Origin: Pseudoalteromonas rubra
GTDB lineage: Bacteria; Pseudomonadota; Gammaproteobacteria; Enterobacterales; Alteromonadaceae
Reading direction: 5' to 3'
DNA: 64,000 nt
Assembly: GCF_005887115.1 (NCBI RefSeq)
Contig: NZ_PNCJ01000009.1
Coordinates: forward strand, 1 to 64,000
Below the pieces are notes generated by a model. It was not told the DNA's origin and made no database searches. It saw only the letters and a list, made by a program, of their open reading frames with translations. Positions 27,900 to 40,800 of the stretch are shown here, piece after piece (the stretch's first letter is position 1; each line of letters starts with the position of its first letter). Both the position numbers and the translations under genes were made by a program.

Positions 27900-28820
27900 A
27901 GTGGTTACCTTATTTTTGTGAAACGCCTGCCGACCAGCCAAACCCTACCTGGCCGTCAGTACATCTACTTAATTCTCAGCGAGTATAGTTACAGGTTTGC
28001 AAAATTGTTAATAGAATTTATAGATGCCTGCATTCGTAAAAATCAATCATGGTCACTATTTCAGCAGCCTCATCGTAAAGTGTTGGTTTTATCTGATGAT
28101 GTCTCAGTTTTTATTTGCGTGTAATAAAGTGTAATAGTTTTGTGTTGGGATTTGTCTGTACTCTTTATAGTTTTTAATGAGAATTTAAGCGTAAACAAAA
28201 TTGCCTTGATTTGTTTCCTTAATGTGCATAAATGTCAATTTTAAGTTTAAATATTAAACTCTTAATATTTGATAAATAAGATAAAAAATATTCTAACCGC
28301 CGTTTTTTGTGTATATAATCTAAATAATTAAATTTAGTTACAAAGTAAGATGTAAGACACCTGAAGCGCTCAGGCTGTCTTCTGTCAGGCAAAAAACCGC
28401 AGTTTTTCAGGTTGTAGGGTTAGGTAAAAAGTAGGTCATCCAATCGGATGGCTTTATGTTGCCTGCGTATGGTGCAGGTGAGCGTTTAAAGTAGTACCAG
28501 GCTCAGAAATAGGTTTGCATATCTGTCGTGTTCAGACTGTATTGTTCAGTCCTTATTATTCAGAGCCATCAGCCATTTTGGCTGTCCCTTCTTGTTTTCG
28601 TGGGTTCCTGTGAACTGACTCACGGTCTCTTACGTACCGTTTTGCTTGCGAATTTAGCCCTGAGCGGGCTGGCAAATCAAGTGCGCTCGCGCTGTGCTTG
28701 TTCAATGTAACGTTCCATATTCAGGCTGTGTGGTGTTTACCCGTAGCCACACAGCTTTCAGGCCAAAAGGGGATTTGGCCGGGCAACATATTTTAAAATT
28801 AAGTGTTAGTAGGTAGTTTG
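27900..28820. promoter_or_regulatory. Long regulatory region with structured leader of the giant exoprotein gene
   Basis: About 920 bp without a credible gene between katG and the giant gene. The right half (28360-28800) is markedly richer in hairpins: gctgtgtgg/ccacacagc (28725-28755, perfect 9-bp arms) and ggccaaa/tttggcc (28761-28780, perfect 7-bp arms), ending ~40 bp before the start. A smaller cctga/tcagg stem lies near 28361. No known riboswitch consensus (for example GEMM) was found. The left part presumably contains the katG promoter. Confidence 0.55.
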
Positions 28821-31800
28821 ATGTCTCTTAGTGATAAAAGCATAAGTAAAAAAAGTAAATTAGCCCGGCATATTCAGGCCGCGTTATTGGGTGGGGTGGC
28901 GCTGAGTGCGGGTTTCACTAGCACCAGCGTTCAGGCATTTATGGCGGACGGCCATTGCTCAGGTATTCCCGGCGATCCTGACTGTGATTCAAATAGCAGT
29001 GGTGGCAGTAATTCGGGTGGCAACAGTGGAACAACCGACACCAAACCGACGATAGACCTGGACACCAGTGCAAGCGGCACTGGCAGTCAGGTTTCTTTTA
29101 GTGAAGGTGGTTCGGCAACTTCTATCGCCCCTAATGCCAGTGTTAATGATGACGGCACAATTTCAAGCATCACAATCACGCTGGTTAACCCTGCAAACGG
29201 CACAAGCGAAGGGCTTACAGTGAGCGCCAACGCGCAAAATGCGCTGGGCGGCATCGGTGGTGCGGTTGATATCAATCGTGAGCACAGCATATCAATTACC
29301 AATGCCAGTGCAACGCCGGCTCAGGTAAGTACCTTTTTAAAAGCAATTACTTATGACAATCTAGCTTCATCACCTGGTGAATCACAAAGAACGCTTAGCG
29401 TTGTAATCAATGATGGAACACAAGACAGTGAAACTTACAACGTTAGTATTGATGTGACCGATGTTAATGTTGCAACGACCTCTTCATCTGTGCCAGATAC
29501 CACCACAGGCGCCAATTTAAGTCCGGGAATTGTGTTTGGTGGCGGAGCAGAGAAACTTATTATAAAAAGATCCTTAGACGCCAATGCCAAAGTGATTGGC
29601 GGTGCAGGTATCGATGAGCTGGTAATTGCTGATGGTAGCTCTGTCGACATCAGCCGGGCTGGTACTTTATCGGGCTTTGAGAAGCTGACGGTAGAGTCTT
29701 CATCTAGTAGGAGAGTAACACTGAGTTATCAACAACATAGTGCGTTCTCTGAAATCGCTCTTCTGAACTCAAACGGACTCATTATGAAAGGGGAGCCTGG
29801 GCATATAACCGCTATTGCTGAAGCTTCAAGCTACTGGTTGACAGGTGGTACACTTGAACTAGCAAATGGCACATTTGAGCTCGATGTATATAGTGCATCG
29901 ACTGATGAAACCGTTGTACTGAATAACACTCAGGTCAAGGGAAGGTTCAGCCTGGGAGAGGGTCAAGATAAAATTGTTTTTGCAGGAACAACCGATACTC
30001 GAGATGCCAATTTTAATAATGCAAATGCTGAAACTTTAGAGTTTAAGGATGGATTACAGCTTTCAGTCTCAAGCAATTCCTGGCGGTATTTAACAGAAAA
30101 TGTTGTTCAGAGCAGCGCGGAAGGCATACAGACATTCGATATTGCATTCGGTCCATACAGCACCAGTAATACGTTTAACACGATTGAGGGTGTAGAAAAC
30201 TATAATCTGGTTGAATGCAGTGGGCCGTCTAATGCATCTATCAGGCTAAAAAGTGACGCAGCTAAGATAGATGCCTCTCGTTTAATTGCTGATCAAGGTA
30301 CGTGTAATTATAATAACAGGTACTTCTTTGATAGTCCTGAATTCACAGGGCAATTGATTGATACCAACCTGCCTAGTTTCTATACCTTTAACCAAAGTTT
30401 GGATATCAGCAAGGCCACTTTACCCAGTAGTTTCAGTTTCAATGCTTGGGGCAGTGATGAGCAGGTGATCACAATGGCACCGGGACAACTCGGTTCGATT
30501 ACGAGTCTCAGTCTTGTTGGTAATGCTAGCAAAACATTTAAAGTAAGTGGAGATGGCGATGTTGATTTATCTGCGACTAGATTAACAAAGCACGTCACGT
30601 TTGAATTGTTAGATGATAGTCGAGAAACAAGAAAGATCACGCTTAGTAGCAACGGCTATGTGTCAGTTGTTGCAACCGCGCCATCTGATGCTGTCACAAT
30701 CGTGGCTGGAGAAAGTACAGCAAAGGGCTACGGTACATTTAAAGGCGAGCTGACTGCCCCTGACACCCTTGAACTTCATGCCAGCAACATTGCGCTTCGT
30801 GACTTCCCCACAGAGAATATTCATACCCTGTCACTTGGAAGCACCGAAAGTACACAAACATTAGAATTAAGACCTCAAGAGTTAGTGTCATTTAAAAAAG
30901 TAACGGCTCCCTTAAGTGCGCAAAAGTACTTTAAGCTTAGTGAAGGTGGTACTTATAACTGGCAGGATATGCAAATATCCGGTGTTAAAAGACTAGAGCT
31001 GGTTGGTTATAACAATGACTTTAATATTACCTTGCCAGATATCGATAATGGAGAGTCTGGTGAAGTTCAGGTTCAGATAACTACCCAAGGTTATATTGTA
31101 GGTGACCACACACTGACTTTAAATGCGTCGGCATTTAGCAAAACACGACTGGATTTATCTGCAACTGAAGCACGTTTCTTTGACGGCAATGATGTGATCA
31201 TTGGTGGTGCGGCGGCTGATTCAATTAACGCTGGTACTGGTGCTGATACCGTTACCGGAGGAGCTGGTAATGATTTGTTTTACGGCAACAAAGCTCAGCT
31301 TAACGGCGACACCATTACCGATCTGAGTATTGGAGATTCAATCCGGGTGCTTGATGCTTCAGTCGATGAAAATTTTGAGCAGGTCCGCTTTAACGGCGCC
31401 GATGTGCTTGAGATTGACACAGAAAGTACCGGGTTTAATAACCCGGCTATACGTATAAATTTGAGTAATAGCATTGGTAATAATGCTGAACTTGAGATAA
31501 CTAATCGCAGCCCATTGACGATTACCGTCGTGCGGCCGAATACCGCACCAGGCATTTTTAGATTGCCTGATACGCTGCCGTATACAGAAAATGCAAACCC
31601 AGTGAGTATTGCTCCGCAAGCGGTCATATTTGATATCGATCTAGATGAAAAAAATCAAGGTATAGGTAATTATGCAGGCACTACGTTAACGGTTTCCAGA
31701 ACAGGCGGCGCAGACAGCACAGATGTGTTTGCAAATCTGGGCGATTTGGGGTCTTTGGTGACAGGGCTGCCGCTTGTTTATCGACAGCAGGTGGTGGGCA

Positions 31801-34800
31801 CCGTTATTAACAATGCGCAGGGTGAGCTGAAACTAAGCTTTAACAGTAGTGCCACCACTTCGATTGCTACCAATGTGCTGCGTAATATTTCCTATCAGAG
31901 TAGCTCTGAACATCCCGACGAATCCATTGCGCTTAAAATCACCTTTAATGATGGTAAAGCAGACAACTCGGGCAACAGTCAGGTTAATTTGTCCGTTACT
32001 CGATTAAATGATGCGCCGACGGATATCACCTGGACTCTCGAGTCGGGTGTGACCTTACCGCTCAAGCAGTCTTTGCTCGGTGAATACAATATTTCTAACC
32101 CCGGAGCACTGTTAACCCTGTCCGCCACAGATGTCGATATGACGGATAATCATATATTCACGCTGGTTTATTCCGGTCAGGGGGCACAAGGCTGCGATAA
32201 TACGACGACATCAAAGTCTTTCTTAGTCAATGACAATGTGTTGTATGTCAGAAAAGACGCTGAGCCAAAAGAGCACCCAGTATGTGTGACTGCAACGGAC
32301 AGCGCAGGTGCTGTTGTCCGTAAAAAACTGTTGATCAACATCATTGATGATGTTGCGCCATCTGTCGATTCAGTCTCTTTGAGTCGTGATAGCTATGGTG
32401 ACAGCCAAAAACGCCATGTTGCGTTTAAATTTCATGGGGCAACGGACGTCGCTTTTGATTATACCTATGTGATAAGCAGTGAAAACGGTGGCGAGGTATC
32501 TGCTAACGGGCAATATGCACTTGCGAGTTCATTGCAGAATAAAAATATCGATATCAGCAGTCTGAAGGATGGCAAAATAACACTGGCTGTGACACTCAGA
32601 GACTCTTTAGGGAATATTTCAGCGCCATTTACAACCACAGCAGTACTCGACACCACTGCACCAAATGGTTTTAATGCAGCACTGAATAAAACCCTGTTTA
32701 ACGAACAAAGCGCGGCGCAGGCAAGTTTTGACATCAGCGCGGCTGAAATCGGGGCACAATTTAACTATTCCATTACCAGCAGCAAAGGTGGCCCGGCGGT
32801 TACCGGCTCTGGCATCATTGAAAGTGCGACGCAAACCATTTCACCTGTTGATCTACGTGGCCTGAATGATGGTGAGCTGACCTTATCGGTAACTTTAACT
32901 GATGTGGCGGGTAACACCTCAGCAGCACAAACCAGTTTTGCCCGTTTAGACTCAAGTGCGCCTGGCATTGCTACGTTTAAAGCTTCTCTTGCCAAGCTAA
33001 ACAAAGACGGCACTGCGGTGGTCGATATTGTGCTGGCTGAGCCAAGTGTTGACTTTGATATCAGCGACCTTGAGGCCGCAGGCGGCTCACTGACTGGTTT
33101 TACAAAGTTGAGCGCGACCGTCTATCAGGTAACCTATGTGCCAGCAGTTAATTCTAGTACTGCTGGTTCACTTAAAATTAAAGCCGGTGTGTTTACAGAT
33201 GCCGCAGGGAATACCAACACCGCAGCGCCTGTGCTTAACTTTGATATTGACACTCAGGCACCAAACCAACCCAATGTGGTTGTTAGTGGCACGGCATTTA
33301 ATAAAGACACCATTAAAGACGGCTTGTTTAGACTGCTGGGCGCAGAGCAAGGTGCAACGTATCAGTGGACGATGCAGTCGCTAAGTGGCCATGGTGCGAT
33401 TAATACCGCTGAGCAAGTTGTTCGTTTTGACTCAGACAGCAATGGTATCCAAAACATGAACGATGGCACTTTGTCGCTGTCGGTCACTGTGGTTGACGGC
33501 CATGGCAATGAATCGCAGCCGTTCACTCAGGATATTGTGTACGAGAATGTTAAGCCAGTACTGGATATTGTCGCCTCTGAGACCGTGTTTGGCAGGTCTA
33601 CTGTGAACTTTGAGTTCACTGTCAGCGAAGCAATTTCAGGCTTTGAACATGGCGATTTACAGGCCAGTTCAGGTTCTTTCAGCGAGTTCAAAGCACTGGG
33701 CAACAATCGATACAGTGCTCAGTACACAGCCGCAGCAGACATCAGTGGGGCAGTTACCGTATCAGTCGCAGAAGGTGCATTTGCAGATAAAGCAGGTAAC
33801 AAAGTCGCACTGACTAGCAAGCAGTTTAACGTCGATACCCAGGCACCAACCGGTTATGCGGTGACGATGGACAAAGACATTTATAACAGCTCTGCGAGCT
33901 CCATTCGCTTTGATTTGAGCGGCGGCGAAGCAGGTGCAACTTATGCTTATACGCTGAGCAGCGACGGCCACAGTGTGAGTGGCACGGGTACGCTTGATAG
34001 CGCGCAGCAGCAAGTGGTTATTGCGGATATCGAAAACCTTAACGACGGACCACTGAGCCTGTCTGTGACGCTGACCGATAAGGCTGGCAATGCCGGCGTG
34101 GCAACAATAGACACGGCAACCCTGGATACCGTGGCGCCGAGTGGCCACGACGTAACCCTGGATCAGCAAACCTATAACCTGGCCAATCGCGATGCTGCGA
34201 GCTTTAGCTTTAGCGGCGCCGAAGTGGGCGCGACATATGCTTACACGCTGACCAGCACGGGCGGCGGTGAACTGACTGGCACTGAGACCATCACAGCGGC
34301 GAACCAGCAAGTTAATATTACTAACCTAAGCCAGCTCAAAGACGGCACGCTGAGCTTGTCGGTGGTACTTACCGATAGCGCAGGCAATGCGGCCCAGGCG
34401 CTGGTTAAACAAGCCAAGCTGGATGCAACCGCACCGACTATTACTACTTTGAGTGCGTCACAGACTGCCCTTAAAGCAGGCGAGACCAGCGTGATCACCA
34501 TTGGTCTGAGCGAAGCCGTTGTTGACTTTAATAAGACCTCGCTGAACGTGGCGGGCGGTACTGTGTCTGAGCTGGAGCAGATCAGCGATACCAGCTATCG
34601 TACCGTGTTCACGCCGAGCGAGAACTCGCAAGCAGCAGGCACCATTACTATTGCCGCTGGCAAGTTTAACGATGCAGCGGGCAACCCGAATAAGGCTTCT
34701 GATACCCTGACTCTGAACATAGATACTCAGGCGCCGGGCAATCACAGCGTGGCGTTTGGCGCACCTTACTACCATGGCACCAATGCCAATGCGGCCAGCA

Positions 34801-37800
34801 TTACGCTGAGCGATGCCGAAGTGGGTACCCGTTATCACTATGTGATAAGCAGCACGCAAGGCGGCTTGCCGGTATCGGCACAAGGTGACGTCACTGAGTC
34901 AAACCAGACTATCAGTGGTATTAACCTAAGCAATCTGAACGATGGCCAGCTTAACGTGACTGTGACGCTGACCGACCCGGCAGGCAATGTCTCTGAAGTG
35001 GCGTCAGGCACGGCAATACTTGACACTGCCGCGCCACAAGTGGTGAGCCTGAAGTCTAACGACCTGGCACTGAAAGCCGGTGAGCAAGCGCAGATCACCA
35101 TTGTTCTGAGCGAGCCAAGTGCAGACTTTACACTGGAAGACATCGTTGCAAGCAGCGGCAGTCTGAGCGAGTTTAAAGCACTGAATGCGACCACCTATCA
35201 GGCGACCTTTACGCCGGATACGAATGTGGAAGGTGATGTGACCATCAGCATTGCGGCAGGCGTATTCAATGATACGGCAGGCAACGCCAATACGGCGGCA
35301 CAGCCGCTGGTGTTGAGCCAGGATACGACAGCCCCAAGCGGTCAGTCGGTCAGTATCGACCAGACCTTAATCAACCGTGATAACGAAACGGCCATGAGCT
35401 TTACCCTGAACGGGCTTGAGGGCAAAGGCATGCTGACTTATCAGGTCAGTGATGGTACTACGTCGGTGGGCAGTCAGTCGCCTATCAGCATCACAGCAGC
35501 CACACAAAGTGTCACCGGAATTGATGTCTCTGCATTAGCAGAAGGGCGTCTGATCCTGACCGTTGTGGTATACGACGACGCAAACAACGCAGGCGAGCCT
35601 GTGACGGCTGCGGTGACCAAAAAGTACAATGTGGCCCCTGTGCTGTCGGGCACACCACACACCACTGTGAACGAAGATGCTGAGTATGTGTTTGAACCGC
35701 AGCTGACAGATCCGGACAGCGATGACACCCATACCTTTGTGATCAGCAATAAACCAGACTGGGCAAGCTTTGATGAGCAAACCGGTAAATTAAGCGGCAT
35801 GCCAGGCGATGAGCACGTTGGCAACTACGAGCAAATCGTTATCACCGTCAATGATGGTAAAGCCGAGCACGCACTGAGCGCATTCAACATTGAAGTGGTC
35901 AACACCAATGATGCACCTGTGGCGCAGGACTTTAGCTTTACACTGGATGAAGCCGAGCAGCTGGTCATTGCATCTCAGCAGGGCTTGCTGAGCACTGCAG
36001 CGGATGACGACTTAGACAGCGGAGACAGCCTGAACGCCGTGGTGGTGAGCCAGCCGCAGTTTGGTACTTTGTTACTGAACGCAGACGGCAGCTTCACTTA
36101 TACCCATGATGGCAGCGAAAACCATAGCGACAGCTTCACTTATCAGGTGAAAGATGCCGCAGGTGAACTGTCTCAGACGCGTAACGTGGCATTGACGATT
36201 AACCCGCTGGCTGATGCGCCTGTGACGCTCGACGACACCCTGACGGTAACAGAAGACACGCCGAACACCCTAGATCTGCTGGAGAACGATTCTGATGCAG
36301 AAAATGACATGGTAGCAGCCTCTGCGGCGGTAGTGACTGAGCCTCAGCTGGGTAGCTACACCATCACCAATGGTAAGCTGACTTATACGCCAAACGAGAA
36401 TGCCACGGGTCAGGATACGCTAACCTACACGGTGAAAGATGCGGCGGGTAATACTTCTAAAGCGGCCACGCTGACCATCAGTATTGTGGCGGTGAACGAT
36501 CAGCCAGTTGCCAAAGGCGCGACGTTAACGGTAGAAGAAGACACGCCGAGCGACGAGCTGGATGTACGCACCTTATCGAGCGATATCGAAGACACCCACC
36601 CACAAGGTGAGGTTGCACTGAGCGTATTGCCGACCAAAGGGGTTGTCACCGTGAACCAGGAGTCAGGCAAGCTGGTGTATACACCAAACGCCAACGCCAC
36701 GGGCAGTGATGCATTCAGCTATACCATTGCGGACAGCGAAGGCCTGGTGTCTGAGCCAGTTGAAGTGATTGTTAATATTGGCGCGGTGAACGACCGTCCG
36801 ATGGCGGCTGGCGACAGCGTCACGCTCAACGAAGACGAAACCGGCACACTGAATATCCTGGACAATGACACCGATGTGGAAGATCAGGGCTTCAATGGTG
36901 CCAACGTGATGCTCGAAGACAAGGGCAACGGCGCAGGTGCCTATACGCTTGCCGACGTCGCTGTGCTGGCCGATGGTCAGCTTGAGATCACACCAAAAGC
37001 GGATGTGAACGGCAGCTTCAGCTTTACTTATACCCTAATGGACAGTGAAGGGCTGAGCTCTGAGCCTGCAACCGTTAACGTTGATATCACACCAGTGAAT
37101 GATGCGCCGGTCGCGACTGACAACACCGCGCAGCTCGAAGAAGAAGGATCGTATGAAGTCAACGTACTGGGTGATGACTACGATGTGGATGCCAACGACC
37201 AGTTAGACCCCAGCAGCGTGACTGTGATTCGCCAGCCACAAAGTGGCCAAGTGACAGTGACCGACAGCGGTGCGATTGTCTATGTACCGAATGCGAACTT
37301 TAATGGCCTGGATACCTTTACCTATACGGTGAAAGACGCAGCAGGTGCTGTCTCTAATGAAGCGCTTGTTACCATGACGGTTACACCAGTGAATGATGCG
37401 CCAGTGGCAGACGCCCAGGTGCTGAACGTCTCTGAAGATGGCAGTGTGTTAATCACCCTGACGGCCACGGATATCGATGCAGACGCACTGAGCTATCAAA
37501 TCGTACAAGGCGTCAACTCAGGCACGCTGACACAGCAAAGTGAAAACAGCTGGCTGTATACGCCAGACACTGACTTCAACGGTGAAGACAGTCTGCAATT
37601 TGTGGCCTTTGATGGTCAGGCAGAATCTGAGCCGGTGCAAGTTACCTTGAATGTGACTGCCGTGAACGATACGCCAGAGATCAGTGGTACGCCTTCAACC
37701 AGTGTGGATCAGGACACGGCTTATCGCTTTACGCCAGACGCCACTGACTTAGATGGTGACTCACTCACTTTCAGTATTGAGAATCAGCCAGTCTGGGCTA

Positions 37801-40800
37801 ACTTTGATGCGCAAAGTGGTACTTTGTCTGGTACACCGGGTCGGGATGATGTGGGCAACTACGCAAACATTGTAATTAGCGTGTCGGATGGCGAATTAAC
37901 GGCATCACTGCCTGCATTTGCCATCGACGTTGGCTATGTGAATGCCAAACCTGCTGCGCAGGGCATGCAAGTGTTTGTGAACGAAGATGCCTCCACCAGC
38001 TTCAGTGCGCCGGTATCAGATCCGGATCAGGATAGCCTGAGTATCTCAGTTATCCAGCAGCCAAGTAATGGTACGCTGAGCGTACAGGGTACCCTGTTCA
38101 GCTATATCCCAGGTGCCAACTTTAACGGCACAGATAGCTTTAGCTATGTGGTGAATGACGGTGAAATGAACTCGGATGAGGCGCAGGTCAGCATTACGGT
38201 GAATGCCGTAAATGATATGCCAGTGGCACAAAACGATGCCTTTAGTTTCAGTCAGGCAGCAAGCAGCTACAGCCTGGATGTACTGGCAAACGACAGCGAT
38301 GTGGATGCGGGCGATACCCTGACCCTGGTCGGTGCAAGCGCTTCCATCGGTAGCGTTTCAATCAGCGATGGTCAGCTGGTGTACCAACCGCAGGCAAGCG
38401 CGCAGGATACGGCTGTGATCACCTATATGCTAGCGGACAGTGCCGGTGCGCGTGCACAGGCAAATGCAACAGTTGAGATCACCGCTTCTTCAGGTATTGC
38501 AAATGCGCCCACTCTAACCGTACCTGACGATTTGAGCCTGGATGCAACAGGCCTGTTTACTAAAGTTGATTTAGGTACGGCTGCTGCCTTTGACAGTAAT
38601 GGTAACCCGCTGGCGGTTTCCTTGGTGGATGGCGTGACGATTTTTGCGCCGGGCCTGCATCAGGTGTACTGGAAAGCGACCGATGGTAATGACCAGTCGA
38701 CGGTGAAAAAGCAGACGGTTGCGGTAAATCCATTGGTGTCTCTGAGTAAAGACAGCCAGATTGCGGAAGAGCAAAGCCACACCGTGAAGGTCTTCCTCAA
38801 TGGTCCGGCACCAAGTTATCCGGTCACTGTACCGTATACAGTGAGTGGCTCTGCTAACGGCAATGATCACGACCTGATTGACGGCGAAGTGGTGATTGAG
38901 TCAGGCACTGAGGCCAGCATTACCTTTAACGTTTTTGCCGATGGCACGGTCGAAGGCAATGAGAGCATAGTGATCACCCTGGCTGACTCACTTAACCGCG
39001 GTGCTAAGCACAGCACCACAGTGACAGTCGTTGAAGACAACGTCGCGCCTGCGTTGAGTGTGGATACCACACAAAATGGCCAGGCGCGTACCTTGATTGT
39101 TCAAGGTGGTGAACCGGTTGTGATTGTGGCAAGCGCAACCGATGCTAATCCACAGGACAGCATCAGTTACAGCTGGCAAGCTGCAGATGCACAAATGCTT
39201 AACCTGAGCGTTGCTGCGGAGCGCTTTGAATTTGACCCAAGCGTGCTGGCTGCGGGGGTTTACAAACTCAGCGTCACAGCAACGGATGATGGCACTCCTG
39301 CGCTGTCGTCTACTCAGGATGTCTATCTGGAGATAGTTGCAAGCCTGCCACAGCTAAGCAGTGTGGACAGTGATGGCGACCTTATCCCGGATGATCAGGA
39401 AGGCTTTGCCGATTCGGATAACGACGGTATTCCGGACTATTTGGATGCCAATGGCGACTGTAACGTTATTCCTGGCCAAGTGAAAGACACTGAGCAGTAT
39501 CTGGTTGAAGGTGAGCCAGGTGTTTGTCTGCGTAAAGGGGCAACTGTGGCACAAAACACAACAGGTGGTGCACAGCTGCTGGAAACTGAGCTGCCTGAAG
39601 ATACCGAAGCCACCAACATTGGTGGTGTGTTCGACTTTATTGCAACCGGATTGCCTAAGGCGGGCGATGTGTACGGCATTGTTATTCCGCAGCGTAAACC
39701 CATTCCGGTTAACGCGATTTATCGTAAGTTCCGTGACGGTGAGTGGGTGAATTTTGTGACCACAGATGGCAATGCCGTGCTCTCGGCTACGGGTGAGCCG
39801 GGATACTGTCCGCCTCCGGGCAGCAACGAGTGGCGCGATGGCCTGAACGAAGGTGACTGGTGTGTGCAGTTACAAATTGTCGATGGTGGTCCAAACGACG
39901 ACGACGGGATTGCTAACCGCAGCGTGGTGGACCCCGGTGGTATTGCGGTACTCAAGAGCGATAACACACAACCGGTTGCACAGGCCGATACGCTGATCCT
40001 GGGTGCGGGTTTGTCAGTGTTTATTGATGTGCTGGAAAATGACCTTGACGCAGATGCAGATGCTCTGACTATCACAGGTGCCAGTGTCGACTTTGGTGAC
40101 GTTGAAATCCTGGATAACCAGCTGCGTTATACTCCACCGGTGGATTATGTGGGGACGGCGATCATTACTTACAGCATTGCCGATGGTCAGGGCGGTACGT
40201 CCAGCGCCACGGTAACGGTTGAGCTTGTGGTCAATGCCGCGCCGGTAACTCAACAAGATACTGCCAGCACCAATGATAAAGCGAGCGTGATCATTGATGT
40301 TCTGGCCAACGATATGGACCCGGACGGCGATGCATTAACGCTTATCAGCGCAACAGCAGCATATGGTAAGGCGGTCGTTAATCTTGACGGCACGCTGAGC
40401 TATGAGCCAAAACTCGGCTTTAATGGAGAAGATACAGTGACTTATCAGGTCAAAGACAGTAAAGGCGCGGTGAGTGATGGTATCGCGAAAGTGACCGTGA
40501 CGGCCCATCAGGTTGCAAGTGTAGAAAACAAATCATCAGGTAGCCTTGGAGGTCTGTTAATGGTCATGGTATCGGCGCTGGTACTGCGTCGTCGCAAGTC
40601 GGCACTACCGGCTTATGCAGTAGTAACGGCCAGCTGCCTGGTCAGTGCACCAGCACTGGCAGATGCGTGGCGTGTTCAGGCAACGTTAGGACAGGCTGAA
40701 GCCAACAGCCAGTTCAGTGCCTTGCCTGCGGGGACTCAGGTCTCGAACGTGGACGACAGCAGCCAGTCGTGGTCAGCCGGTGCTTTCTATCAGCTGATGC

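Noticed and set aside
28360..28800. Cyclic di-GMP (GEMM) riboswitch before the adhesin gene
   Set aside because: The expected conserved loops could not be found. Only generic hairpins are visible.
31186..31300. RTX toxin call for the giant gene
   Set aside because: Only one glycine-rich patch is present, and the remainder is adhesin-type modules with no toxin domain.
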